A DNA stretch of 64,000 nucleotides from Mya arenaria (taxonomy: Eukaryota; Mollusca; Bivalvia; Myida; Myidae): NCBI RefSeq assembly GCF_026914265.1, contig NC_069135.1:10638887-10702886 (forward strand), given 5' to 3'. Position 1 is the first letter of the stretch; the number at the start of each line of letters is the position of its first letter. Made by a program: the position numbers and the translations under genes. The notes beneath the pieces are model-generated. The model was not told the DNA's origin. It searched no databases and saw only the letters and a list, made by a program, of their open reading frames with translations. Shown here in pieces: positions 1 through 12,460 of this stretch.

Positions 1-735
1 ATATACCAAAGAAAAGGACAGGCTTGTCAACATTCTAGCCACTTGCCCATATACCAAAGAAAAGGACAGGCTTGTTCAACATTCTAGCCACTTGCCCATA
101 TACCAAAGAAAAGGTCAGGCTTGTTCAACATTCTAGCCACTTGCCCATATACCAAAGAAAAGGTCAGGCTTGTTCAACATTCTAGCCACTTGCCTATATA
201 CAAAAAGAAAAGATCAGGCTTGTTCAGCATTCTAGCCACTTGCCCATATACCAAAGAAAAGATCGGGCTTGTTCAACATTCTAGCCACTTGCCCATATAC
301 CAAAGAAAAGGACAGGCTTGTTCAACATTCTAGCCACTTGCCCATTTACCAAAGAAAAGGTCAGGCTTGTTCAACATTCTAGCCACTTGCCCATATACCA
401 AAGAAAAGATCAGGCTTGTTCAACATTCTAGCCACTTGCCCATATACCAAAGAAAAGGACAGGCTTGTTCAACATTCTAGCCACTTGCCCATATACCAAA
501 GAAAAGGACAGGCTTGTTCAACATTCTAGCCACTTGCCCATATACCAAAGAAAAGATCAGGCTTGTTCAACATTCTAGCCACTTGCCCATATACCAAAGA
601 AAAGATCAGGCTTGTTCAACATTCTAGCCACTTGCCCATATTCCCAAGAAAAGATCAGGCTTGTTCAACATTCTAGCCACTTGCCCATATACCAAAGAAA
701 AGGTCAGGCTTGTTCAGCATTCTAGCCACTTGCCC
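1..735. repeat. 49-bp minisatellite, about 15 copies
   Basis: A tandem array of a 49-bp unit containing CATTCTAGCCACTTGCCC and TATACCAAAGAAAAG. Units recur every 49 bases from the window start to about 735, with a few substitutions and one-base indels (the first unit lacks a T). The array continues beyond the left edge. Short open frames through it are a by-product of the repeat. It lies in the 3' flank of the carnitine carrier gene. Confidence 0.95.
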
Positions 736-2785
736 TTGAGGTTCATGCATTTTGTTTGATGACCATCTTACTGAGCAAATCCAGGGAATGAAGAAATGTG
801 TTATCATAATTAAGTTCTAAAGGCTTGTAGCGCAAAGTTATGTTTTTTTAGCAAAAAGCAATTCAAAATCATTGATGAAACTCTTTATTTTTCTCATTTA
901 ATGTGCACCAATAACATTAACCATGTACATATATATTGACAGTTAATTGTCTCCTGTCAATTACATGACAGATTAATGATATAATCATAACAGATCATAT
1001 ACAACACTCGGTATGCTGCATTATTGTGAATGGGCCAATCAGTATCTCCAACAAAATGCAGTCGAATTTACATAACAAAATACTCATGCAAAGATTCATT
1101 ACCTATATTTATCCTAATATAATTATATCACAATTAAATAAGTGCATAAAGGAAGTACTTAACAGAAACAGGGGTTCAAATGAATTTGCTGAAATAAGTT
1201 AACACTAGTAAAACATCCATCCCCATAGCTAAAGAGAAGTCTAAACATTAGACATTATGTTATTTAATTAATGTGTTAACAATATTGACAAATAAATGGT
1301 TGGACTAGACAAAGGAGAACTGGCTTACAAAGAAACTCATGAAAGTATTACAGCATACAGGTCTTACATGTTGATTCAGTTTAAAAACTCCGAAATATTT
1401 GTTACATGGTCTTCGTCAACAACAGTAGTGTGGAATTGATAATAATTTTGGAGAAGTAGCGAAATTCGACTTGTATGTGTGGTGTACAAGTTTAAAGAGT
1501 CCGGCTAACATCAAGGAGATTAGCATCACATGTATGGGATTGAGTAGTCAAATAGACAGAGTTTAAGGCCGGCAGCAATGCAAAAGTCAATAAAAGGACC
1601 AAAATTTAAAATGTTTAAAAAATAATCTGTTCAGTTTTGAGGTTCAATATTTAACAAGCATGATTTATATATACGTTGCAACATGAAAAGCTATAATTAG
1701 AAAGCGAGCAATTTTCGATGAAATAATATTTTATCAGATTTCCGATAAAAAAGCATTTATGTTTTGCCGGAAATGTCTTAATACAAAAAGAATATGTTTA
1801 TGAGTGTAATTTATCAGAACTGCCCAATCAACAATGTCTTGGGGCTTTGTGTTAATTGCAGCTATTTTAAAAAAGATACATGCATATTTGTAACCCGGAA
1901 ATAAATTTCATCCACTATTTCTCTAAATAACTTTCTTATTTGACAAGATATCATCAAGAACTCTCAAGACATTGTTAAATATGTAGTCTGGGGCACTTTA
2001 ACATAAAAACAAAGTAATAATGTCACCAGACTTTTCCGAAATAATGTGAATGCTTTTTGATCCAAAATTTTATAAAATTTTCTTTTGTATAATTTGTTTC
2101 AACTCCTTACTTCCCCAAAACATGTCACCAAGAATATATGTTTCACTCCTAAAAAAAGATTGTGCCTCAAAACTAAATAAAACATGAACTTTTTAAATGT
2201 TTTAGTTTTTTACCTTCCCCATCCACTTTTGCATTGTGGCCGGCCCTTAAATGTATCCTATGATTGCGAAGAAATTTACAAATTATGAGGGAAGTGTGGG
2301 AGTTTTAAGGCCTACATATATCTGCAGATTCACAAACTTATTTGTATCGGTAGCTACACTTACAAGTGATGTTTCTCTACCTCTTTGACTCTTTTCACTC
2401 TACTTAAAATTTTAATTTACAGACTAACAACTCTTGAAGCATTTAAACACACTTTTTTACAGCAGTTTTCTGTAATTTTACAAAATATATAATTCAATGT
2501 GAATTTCAGGCTTTCTTTTAACCATTGGAGGATTACAATTTTATAAATGCCAAGTGTCCATACTGTAATTTAATAGGTCAAAGATGAGCCAAATCCTGAT
2601 AGCTGAATGTACTTAATGTGAATAATATGCTTTTCTTTCATATTCCGAAGTCTTCCAGTTCTAAAATATATCCTTCTTTTATAATTTATACAGGCATAGA
2701 ATAAGCACATAAACAACGAGGAACTAAACGCAACAATGAAGATATCACAATAATATAATGGCAATATTCTAAAGACTGTCCACTA
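736..2785. other. AT-rich 3' flank of the carrier gene, nothing recognised
   Basis: About 2 kb of AT-rich sequence between the 49-bp array and the carrier stop codon. Part of it is probably the 3' untranslated region of the minus-strand gene. I see no conserved coding sequence, RNA gene or clear transposon end here. Confidence 0.5.
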
Positions 2786-5700
2786 TCAATCATTCTCTGG
2801 CATCATCCAATGCAAGAACTTCATGGCCAATTCGTACCCCATGAAACACGCCTGAAAAAGATTATCATTAATTAGAGAAGGCTTATTTCTTGTCAATTTT
2901 GTATTAAAATATGAAAGATCACATTATAATGTTTTGGTATCACTTTTGTTGGATTTCTTTGATATAAAAGGATAGATCAAGCTTAAATTCTCAGAGTGAA
3001 TTGAAAAGGACTTGTAATAATATAGGGGAACTGTAGCTAGATAGGGCAATAATATAGGGGAACTGTAGCTAGATAGGGCAATAATATAGGGGAACTGTAG
3101 CTAGATAGGGCAATAATATAGGGGAACTGTAGCTAGATAGGGCAATAATATAGGGGAACTGTAGCTAGATAGGGCAATAATATAGGGGAACTGTAGCTAG
3201 ATAGGGCAATAATATAGGGGAACTGTAGCTAGATAGGGCAATAATATAGGGGAACTGTAGCTAGATAGGGCAATAATATAGGGGAACTGTAGCTAGATAG
3301 GGCAATAATATAGGGGAACTGTAGCTAGATAGGGCAATAATATAGGGGAACTGTAGCTAGATAGGGCAATAATATAGGGGAACTGTAGCTAGATAGGGCA
3401 ATAATATAGGGGAACTGTAGCTAGATAGGGCAATAATATAGGGGAACTGTAGCTAGATAGGGCAATAATATAGGGGAACTGTAGCTAGATAGGGCATTAC
3501 ATCTGTAACGCATAAATAGCTACATTTTCCAATTAACCCAGTCAAAAATGTTATTTACGACCTCAAAGTCGAACTATATTAAAAACCAGGTTCAACAAGC
3601 GGATACTATTGCTTTTCAATATTTCCCAGTCGAATGAGATGGATAATAAAAACAAAAACATTTTAACCGAAGTGAAAGGACACATTCACCTGCAGTGTCA
3701 TTTTAAACATCTCAATGAGTTTCACATAACCATAATTAAAGCTTTTCACAATACCATTGGCCATAACACTACTACGCCACCGAACACAAAACAATGGCAA
3801 TATCTTTACTTCTTGTTTTCTTTTAAACCATTTTACTTCAAAAACCAGATCAACTTATGTAAGGTAAGATCTTGATTTCCGAGACAACAGACTTACAGCA
3901 TTGGCTGGGAATGCCCTGAGCATGACTGGTGTTAGGCCCTTGAAGAGACCGGCAGGCCCCTCCTCCTTTATCAGATGTCGAAACACATCCCGGATACCAT
4001 TAGGGTACATGCCCTCTGGGGCTGCAGGGGAGAAGGGAAGATGTAAGATTCAAACCATTACAATTGCCAAAAATATATGAGAAGTTTAAGAGAACAACAC
4101 AATTTTTTACATTACATGACGTAGATGCATGTCATGAAATAATAAAGCATTTGGTTTCGAAATGTAGATTTTATCAGTAAGATCTGTCTTTTTTTGATGA
4201 CATAATAAGAAAGAAATGCTTTTGTATTTTTAGAAAATTCCAACCTCATAAATAGGATTTTTTGAATATTTAAGCATATATTACAAATGCTATTGAATGA
4301 CTGGTTGTTATGAAAACACATTTCATTACTATACATCAAATTATTTAAAGTAACAGTTCTTTATTCATAAATGGTTAAGAATAAAGTTCAATGGATATAA
4401 ATCACATTTTTTGTTTTAATTTAACTTGCATTAACTTACCTGTTAAAGAGGTATTCATAATTTTGTCTGCAATGACTTGATAATGTATGTATATTTTATG
4501 CTAATAAACAGGCCATTGGAAATGGTTCCTAAAAGAAAAACGTCTAAAAAGTATCTATTTTGCCCAGAGTCTCTTGTCCAGACTCCTACAGGTCTTAAAA
4601 TATGGAGTAGCAAACCTACTCACACCATTTATGATTACCATGCATGTAAATGCACCAGAAAAGCTCATAAATGCATGTGTATTTATGTCTAAAATCAGTA
4701 CTACAGAACACATGTTTGTAGTCATGACTTGAGTAATACTTGTTTGTAGTGAAGACTTGAGTAATACCTGTTTGTAGTCTAGACTTGAGTAATACCTGTT
4801 TGTAGTCGAGACTTGAGTAATACCTGTTTGTAGTTGAGACTTGAGTAATACCTGTTTGTAGTCTAGACTTGAGTAATACCTGTTTGTAGTCAAGACTTGA
4901 GTAATACCTGTTTGTAGTCTAGACTTGAGTAATACCTGTTTGTAGTCAAGACTTGAGTAATACCTGTTTGTAGTTGAGACTTAAGTAATACCTGTTTGCA
5001 GTTGAGACTTTAGTAATACCTGTTTGCAGTTGAGACTTGAGTAATACCTGTTTGCAGTTGAGACTTGAGTAATATCTGTTTGCAGTTGAGACTTGAGTAA
5101 TATCTGTTTGTAGTTGAGACTCGAGTAATACCTGTTTGTAGTTGAGACTTTAGTAATACCTGTTTGTAGTTGAGACTTTAGTAATACCTGTTTGCAGTTG
5201 AGACTTTAGTAATACCTGTTTGCAGTTGAGACTTGAGTAATACCTGTTTGTAGTTGAGACTCGAGTAATACCTGTTTGTAATCGAGATTTGAGTACGTCC
5301 GGGCCGATGGCGACGGTCCAGTTAAAGATGCCTGCCATACCTCCAGCAAACAGCGTCCTGCCCACACTCAGTTCACTCCGACTGAAAGGTTCAAGATACT
5401 CATTGAAAGGTACTTTATACAATCGTTTACTGGAGGCTAGTAAATAAGTAATGTAGAAAGAATACGGTACTCATTGTAAAAAGAGATGGGATTTTCATTT
5501 TGCAAAACCCCATAATCAGCCAAGATATTCCTGAGAGGACATGTACCCTCACTTTTAAACTAAATAAATGGTCAATTGCTTGTTTTTCTGTGTTTCATCT
5601 TACTTCAATTTTTAAGTTTCAAACTGTTCAAAAGTCTTTCAACACCTGTTGTGATTAAAAACATGAGTGCCAATTTTAATGCACACAAAGTGAGCATAAT

Positions 5701-8700
5701 TTGGTTATAAAAGGTGACTGCCTTGTCACAATGAGCCTGTGCAACCAACATAATGTACATTAATCCAAGGAATGATAGCACAATCAAGAACTTACTCGGA
5801 CCCTGCAGGGGCCATCACATGCTGAAGCCATTCGTATGACATGAAGTACATTCCACTTGCTGGAACATCTGTAAACCATCAGGAAAACATTAGAGGTAAT
5901 AATCATAATGTTACTTACACTAGTGATTTATAACAATACTTCTTATTCTTGTGCTTAAAAAAAATGATATCACTCCCCCAACATTCCAAAATATTACCCC
6001 CAGGTTATACCTCCTACTCCTAGGTTTTTCCTCCTACCCCCAGTGTTTTCCGTTCTATCCCCTGAAACTGCCCTTTACTCCAAGCTTATTTCCCCACCTT
6101 AACACTATTGACCCTTCCCCAGGACATTTTACCCTCGTTCTCACCCCTGAGTAGTGTAGCACCGGTGCCTCGGTAAATGCTGCGGATCCCACCCTCTCTG
6201 TACAGCTGCTTCACGCAGTCAATTGGGCCTGCATATTTCTTTGTCTTACCATCTGCCTGGATCTGAAGTCAAATCATCCATGTAGGCTACAAACATCGTG
6301 AGGATATCCTCTTTAAAAATTTCAATTGTATATCCAAACATGGAACAACTGAGTAAATGGAAAAACTATGCTATTTCAGTGATCAGTCTGTAAACATAAT
6401 AAATATCTGTTTTTTTGCAGCATGGATATCCATGTTGTAGGAAACATTTGTTTTTCAAACACAAAGTCAAATATTCAGCATTGCATTTCAATAAACCTTA
6501 TTTTTAGTAAATTTTTTTATCATCATTCACATGTACATCTAAAAAATACTCCTATAGAAAAAACAGAAGACTAAAAACCTGAAGCAAACACTTGATTCTC
6601 TCCCCCGGGGTCATGATCGCTGTGGTGAATACACCAGCCAACATCCCAGCATTCCAGTACTGGAAATACCTGCAAACATAGTAAACTCACATTACATAAA
6701 CGCACAAGACTTCCAGTCTGACATAAAATGAAACCTGTACCATTGCAATACTACCGTGATTTTTCAGTCAATGGTGCTCAGCTTGCTTTCTTAATATAAA
6801 GGCATAAAATTATTCTCTCTGCTTTTCAGTGCAAACACATACGATATAAACCTTACATTGAATGCAGTATTAGTCACTACATGTTATTGGGCAGAAAACT
6901 TACAAATTTTAGGAGTGAAACTGAAAATCAAGAAGTTTTGTGCATCATTGTCAAACAAAAAGCTTATAAGCTCAAAAGAACTTGTTTTCAAAAGGAGTCT
7001 GATGTGACTCCAAAATCTAGGAGTCCGTGCCAAATTTCAGGAGCCTTAGACTCCCAAACCCAATTTAGTGTTAAACCCAGGAATGAGTCATCATACACAG
7101 GTGTATCCATTGTCTAGTGGTAACACACTTGTCTGTCAAGCCAGGTAGTTTGATTCCCCTCCGCTAAATAATAGTCGTTTTTCAGGAGAGACATTAAATG
7201 GGGGTCCTGTGTGGCAGTGCTATACACTGGTGCATGCTAAAGAACCAGGGTAGCTCTAACCAGGGTTACATTATGTCTGTGCACTATGCTTCAAAAACCT
7301 AAAATGACTATCAATCTTATCGAAGCACTCGCCGAATGGGCAAGACCCGAGTGTTACTAGAATAAGTAAGCTTACATACGTCATACAGGGGCCCCAGAGT
7401 CTGTCAGGTCAGGTTGGTGAAAAAAGCTTCAACCATCTCATTAAAGGATAAATGAATTTATTATAGAATGTGTCTTAAACAATATTTACACAAAGTGAAC
7501 ACATTCATGCATGTTAGTAGTTGTTCACAACTGCAATTCTTCAAACTTCTGTGATTAGTTCTACTTTTGGAATTTTGTCATCACCTATGACAGATCACGG
7601 CAAAGCTCACATCAAAATGTTCCTGTGACTCATGATTCATTCTTTACTCTATGATTTAAGGTATGTCATTTCACCCACCGTAGTTCTAAAACATAACTTC
7701 CATTACAACAGTTATAATCAAAGCTGTATTATTTCATATACAGGTTCAAAAAATTGCCTAAGCATCCATGTGAAGGAAATTGAAACTGAAGATCCATGAC
7801 AACTTTTAGACCATGATGACTCTAGATCTGCCCAAGAATGAAGATGTTAATTTTCAACTTTGTATACTTTTAATTTACTCAAAAGTCGATTTCATAATGA
7901 TTTTAATAAAAAAATCTTAATGTTTATATTAAAAATATATATCAAGAGTTTTTCCTATGTGTAAATAATAAAGTAATATAATATGGTACATTATTACAGA
8001 AAAAAATAATAGTAATATGTTCGTACGTGAGGTCATCATGAGGATGTTTCTGTTGGAGCTTCTTGCCAATGCCGAAGCCGAGAAAACAGATGGCAAACAT
8101 GGGAGAGACTCCGGCAAGAGGTGCGGCCATCCCTTTGTACAGACCTTTGGGACCCTGGGGAGAAGTGACATTTGTCTAAATTTAAACTTGCCTAGGAAGT
8201 CACAAATCAAATTAAAATTAATGATAAACAAACTATATTCTAAAGGCTTTCATCCATTGTATGAAACATTAAAACAAAAACAAAACACAACAATGTAAAA
8301 AGCTAAACATTGAAAGAATACCGGTAGTACAGTCAATGGTAGTAGTAAAATTTGTCTCATTCCAATTTGATATATCTTAACTCAGTAAACAATTTATATA
8401 CATTTCTTGTCTATAAGAAGCTATACATAGCTTAGAATGCAAATCTTCTTTATAAATATGATATTGGGCAATAAACAAATATGATATGACTTTATGACTT
8501 GGAGCGTACCTCCTTCCTGATGGTCTGCATGGCACAGTCCCAGGTTCCTTTGTAGAGAGGCGACTGGCCAGGTAGTGGCTTCGGCATGGTCTGAAGTCGC
8601 ACCTGAAATGAGCATTGGTCACGTGATAGAGCTCATACTTGTTATAATGATTAATTCATAATTATGTAGTGTTACCTCAAATATATACACCAAAAGTTTG

Positions 8701-10586
8701 CAGTTACTTTCTGACCTTATCTCCAGCCACAAATTACGGTATGACCAACAAAAAAAAGTTTGAATACCAGGAGCCAACTGATTCACAGTTCAGTCAAATG
8801 AGCCAAATAGTTATTGATTGGTCAAAATTTATCCATGAATAATTATTGACCAATCATATCATTTCAAAAAGATAATAGTTGGATAACTTCTGAAGATTTA
8901 TACATATGGCTTCAAGATATTCTACCTCTTGCAGTGATCAAAATTAGCAAAAGCCTATGGAAGATGAATCAATCCAAGGTTAATTAAATGTAAAATCTTA
9001 TACTTATAGTAACACCTATTATTTGGGCTTTATCAAGAAACTTTGAATTTTGATGACAGCTCTTGTAGATTTGACAAAACTTTAAGGGTTGAAATTTTGA
9101 CTACTGCACCTTCTTAAAACTGCCTCAGTCTAAGCATAGTGGTAGAAACTGGTGGTCCCTAGTTCAATCCTAGGCCACATCATCCAAAAAATGTAAAATC
9201 TCACTTCAAAGAGTAATTTTAAGGAAAAACTTACAAAGCATATAGTCATCAAAATTAAGACTTTTTCTAGAGTCAGTCAGAATTCTTTAACTAGTGTGCT
9301 TGGTATCAAATTTAAAAGCAACCTCTGCTTATATACTGGTCATTATGATTACATAAAATACATAATTTGAGAAATTCTTCAATTTTAGCCATTAACCACC
9401 CGTGCAGGGCCTGTGGGTTTGTGCTAATGTTGAGTGTTTATTTTATACCGTCTATAACTGTTTCAGAGACAATCAAGTGTTTTTGCATTGTTTTATACAA
9501 ATTGGTTACACAAGAAAGCAAAGAATTGTGAATTATTATTTGGTGAAAACAAAGAAGTTCTAACTTAAAAATTAGTAAAATATAGCATATTTTGTAAAAT
9601 GGTGAATTTAATCTGACAAACAAAATATTAAATTGGAGTGACCTAATTATCTATTAGTGGAAGAAATATAATTTGTTCCCATAATAAGTCTGCTAAGAAC
9701 AAAAATAGTCAAAAAGACCCTCTGGTATGGCAGCTCTCTTTAATTATGACTTTCTAACATGTACTGTTGAAAAATTTCTAATATATATCATGCTTTTTGT
9801 AGCAACAGTAGTTTTGAGATTTTTTAACACATTCACATTTTTATATTCAACTCTAATGCCACAACTCTCAACTGTAAACCTCATGCAAAACTGTTATTTA
9901 AGCTATACATCGTAATTCATTTGAATTTCACAAGCAGTAAATTATATCTATCAAACTATTAATAACAATAATTTTAAGAATAATAGTGTTTCACTGTGTT
10001 ATAAAAAAGATCTTTTAAACTTCAACTTGATGCAAAGGACAATTTGTTCTAGTTGTCCATAGCCTCAGAATTGATGGGAGCTGGGATTTTTACTTTTAAT
10101 AATTTATGTGTAAGTTTTGTGTTTTATTTAACAATGTATTGTTCAATATTGTGGAGTAACAGTTGAAGAATATTATTAGATTGGTATGAATTAGTTGACT
10201 CATGGTGTTTAGGGAACAAAATGAATGTCCAAATGTTAAAAAAGTTCCCTAAAAACGCGCATTGTGGCTATCCTGCCATTTACCACTGCCACCATTACAG
10301 TAAACCTGAGCGGAAAAGTCTGCCCGGTGTGGTACTCAGACCCAAGTTTGCTAAAAACTAGCAGAGCGCTCTAACCAACAGAGCTAACCAGGTTCTTGGT
10401 CCTTACCCCCACTCACTAAACAATCAATACTAATAGTATAATGTAGCCTATTCGTAAACTACTGATAAATGATTTTTGTAGAAAACTGACCTTGATTGTG
10501 TCCAACGGCTGGCCAGCGAAGACCAAGCATACTCCGCCAAAGCCTCCTGCGAGGAAATCTTTCACTGGATTCACTTTCTTACCCAT
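2786..10586 (-). CDS. SLC25A20: Mitochondrial carnitine/acylcarnitine carrier, complete, 9 exons
   Basis: Predicted to exchange acylcarnitine for carnitine across the inner mitochondrial membrane for beta-oxidation. Exons in transcription order: 10586-10491, 8602-8510, 8154-8027, 6669-6579, 6262-6145, 5868-5796, 5381-5272, 4021-3897, 2851-2786. All introns are GT-AG and every phase matches, giving 900 bases, 299 aa plus stop; human CACT is 301 aa. The three carrier repeats are visible: PLDTIKVRLQ, then [11 protein letters not shown], then [10 protein letters not shown], with [16 protein letters not shown] between repeats two and three. The start is the ATG in [15 protein letters not shown], as in the family. 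Odd points: the third signature starts with Gly where the family has Pro, and the end of exon 7 with its donor has been amplified into an intronic array. The family call rests on near-continuous similarity to CACT. SLC25A29-type carriers are less likely. Confidence 0.95.
3016..3495. repeat. 32-bp minisatellite, 15 apparently identical copies
   Basis: Fifteen tandem copies of a 32-bp unit (contains GGGGAACTGTAGCTAGATAG) in the last intron of the carrier gene. I see no differences between copies, unlike the other arrays in this window. That suggests recent expansion or strong homogenisation. Confidence 0.95.
4709..5293 (-). repeat. 28-bp minisatellite made from an exon end plus splice donor
   Basis: About 20 copies of a 28-bp unit directly downstream (in transcription sense) of carrier exon 7. 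Read on the minus strand, most copies carry CTACAAACAG followed by GTATTACT, which matches the end of exon 7 (TTACAAACAG) and its donor (GTATTACT). The part upstream of that in each unit also resembles exon 7 (CTCAAGTCTC). The array therefore grew from the real exon/intron junction. A few copies have changed CCTG and so a weakened donor. Confidence 0.9.
7095..7375 (+). mobile_element. tRNA-derived SINE
   Basis: An insertion in a carrier intron. The head resembles a tRNA: an A-box-like TCTAGTGGTAACACACTTG near 7115, then a B-box-like GTAGTTTGATTCC near 7145. A non-tRNA body follows (TGCATGCTAAAGAACCAGGG near 7233). Exact ends were not determined. Confidence 0.6.
9105..9195 (+). mobile_element. 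Possible degraded SINE head
   Basis: A tRNA-like segment in carrier intron 1 with AAGCATAGTGGTAGAAACTG and a B-box-like CTAGTTCAATCCTAGG. No body is recognisable, so this may be chance. Confidence 0.3.
10250..10400 (-). mobile_element. Antisense tRNA-derived SINE fragment
   Basis: On the minus strand the segment begins GTTAGCTCTGTTGGTTAGAG, a good internal A box, and continues with GGGTCTGAGTACCACACC where a B box should be. It lies in intron 1 of the carrier gene just downstream of exon 1. Confidence 0.5.
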
Positions 10587-12460
10587 GTTACACGTCGATG
10601 AGCCCGATAGAACCCGTTTTGCTGCTCCGAGGTCACGAATGGGAACGATAGTCGGTGCCGAAACAATATGGTATGTAAAATTTGCAAAACGAAATAGTCA
10701 ATGCATTCAAGTTTTAGGTTACACACCACCATTGTCATTTCCTCTCTAATTCAATGTGAAATGATTATTTTTAGACAACATTTAAAGGCATTTCGAGCGA
10801 ATGCAGACTATGATAAACATATATATTCTTAACGTACAAGCTTTAGATTACCTTTTAAGCCAATATAAAAGGGGAGTCAAGTTATTACTAAGAAAAATAT
10901 CTCCACGTGAAAAACAAACTCTATAAATTGCACAGTCCGCCATGACAGTTCTTATGCTTAAATCTCTATTCTAAATTAAAATCAAGCAATAATAGATACT
11001 CAAGGTTTTTGATTTACAGTGTATTTTGCATGTGAAAACATGTCTATCAGTCATAAAAACATTATTTTATTGAGAATTTTCCACACAACGCAAGTACATA
11101 TGATGCAATGGTGAAGTCATACCTATTACTAAACCCTTCCCTGCATTTTTTTTATGAAAAACACTTTCGATTAGTCCTTTATACATAAATACACCCAAAA
11201 CTAGCTCAATCTGATAGTCTGTGTCAGGTTTTCCAGTTTCACTGCCTGTCACCCAAGTGCCTGTGCGTCTGTATTTTCTAAGGCGTTTTGGCCCAAAATG
11301 CCATTCTTTGAGGTTTTTCAACTGAACCTGGACTCAAGTGGCATTCTTAGCATCAAATGGGGCAGTTCTACACATCTTTGCACACATTTCAAGTTCTCGC
11401 AGTGAAATTTTCACCAAATTTGGACATTTTCAGTGCTCGTAAGATGCAGACGACTCAATTTTTAAAAAAAATAGGCGAAAGTTGTGAAAACCAGAAAATA
11501 GCATATTTTGATCAACCGGACAAGATAAATGCATTTAATTGTGAAAAATTGCCAGAAATAGTGAAATACAATACATTTCTTGCCAAAAATGACACTTTTT
11601 AAACAAAGCTGTTTGGTCCCTTTTAACTATACCCTTCCCTGCATTTTTTTTATGAAAAACACTTTCGATTAGTCCTTCATACATAAATACACCCAAAACT
11701 AGCTCAATCTGATAGTCTGTGTCAGGTTTTCCAGTTTCACTGCCTGTCACCCAAGTGCCTGTGCGTCTGTATTTTCTAAGGTGTTTTGGCCCAAAATGCC
11801 ATTCTTTGAGGTTTTTCAACTGAACCTGGACTCAAATGGCATTCTTAGCATCAAATGGGGCAGTTCTACACATCTTTGCACACATTTCAAGTTCTCGCAG
11901 TGAAATTTTCACCAAATTTGGACATTTTCAGTGCTCGTAAGATTGCCGACGACTCAATTAATAAAAAAAAATAGGCGAAAGTTGTGAAAACGGATTTAAA
12001 CAATCTCATTCATGCGAGTTTCTGCTTTAAGCAGTGTTCACTGTGATTTATAAAATGCCACCTTTTGATTTTCATTTTTCTTTAATAATTTCGTTATCAA
12101 ACAGAAGTGCAAAATCAACACCTTAACTCTACTCTGGAGCCACAGACTTCTTACTTAGCAATCTTGAGCCCTGTCAACTTGAAAGTAAATTTAACAGAAA
12201 TACCCAACCAGTACTAAAGACGAAGTGATAGGACTGGTGACACTTGACAACACTTTGTGAGCACTTTTCTACAACAGCTAGCTAGTTATGTTTTAACCGT
12301 TAAGATTTTGCATAACTCAAACAATCTACATCATTATTTACTGAGGAAATCTTAAACGTCCATATATCATATTACAGTCATCGCTATAAATCCTTATTTC
12401 ATACTGACAACATAAATGTGACTTGTATATAAGCAAGAAATAAAGACACAAGGTTATCAT
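10587..12460. other. Intergenic region between the carrier and IFRD1-type genes
   Basis: Upstream flank of the carrier gene, which must hold its promoter; I see no clear TATA box. Most of the rest is the 498-bp-period duplication listed separately. The remainder is AT-rich without recognisable genes. Confidence 0.5.
11134..11991. repeat. Direct duplication, two ~360-bp copies 498 bases apart
   Basis: Copy one is about 11134-11492 and copy two about 11632-11991, nearly identical. Both run from CCCTTCCCTGCATTTTTTTT to AATAGGCGAAAGTTGTGAAA, separated by about 139 bases. The shared minus-strand open frame in both is best explained by the duplication. No coding family is recognised. Confidence 0.85.

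Noticed and set aside
1..735. CRISPR-like direct repeats
   Set aside because: Units are contiguous with no unique spacers, and the genome is an animal's; it is a minisatellite.
4555..5271. Minus-strand protein with repeated [18 protein letters not shown]
   Set aside because: It is a translation of the 28-bp minisatellite; the period of 28 residues is the 84-base phase cycle.
11067..11819. Two similar minus-strand proteins starting MKNLKEWHFGPK
   Set aside because: They lie within the 498-bp-period duplication and resemble no family; openness is explained by copying.
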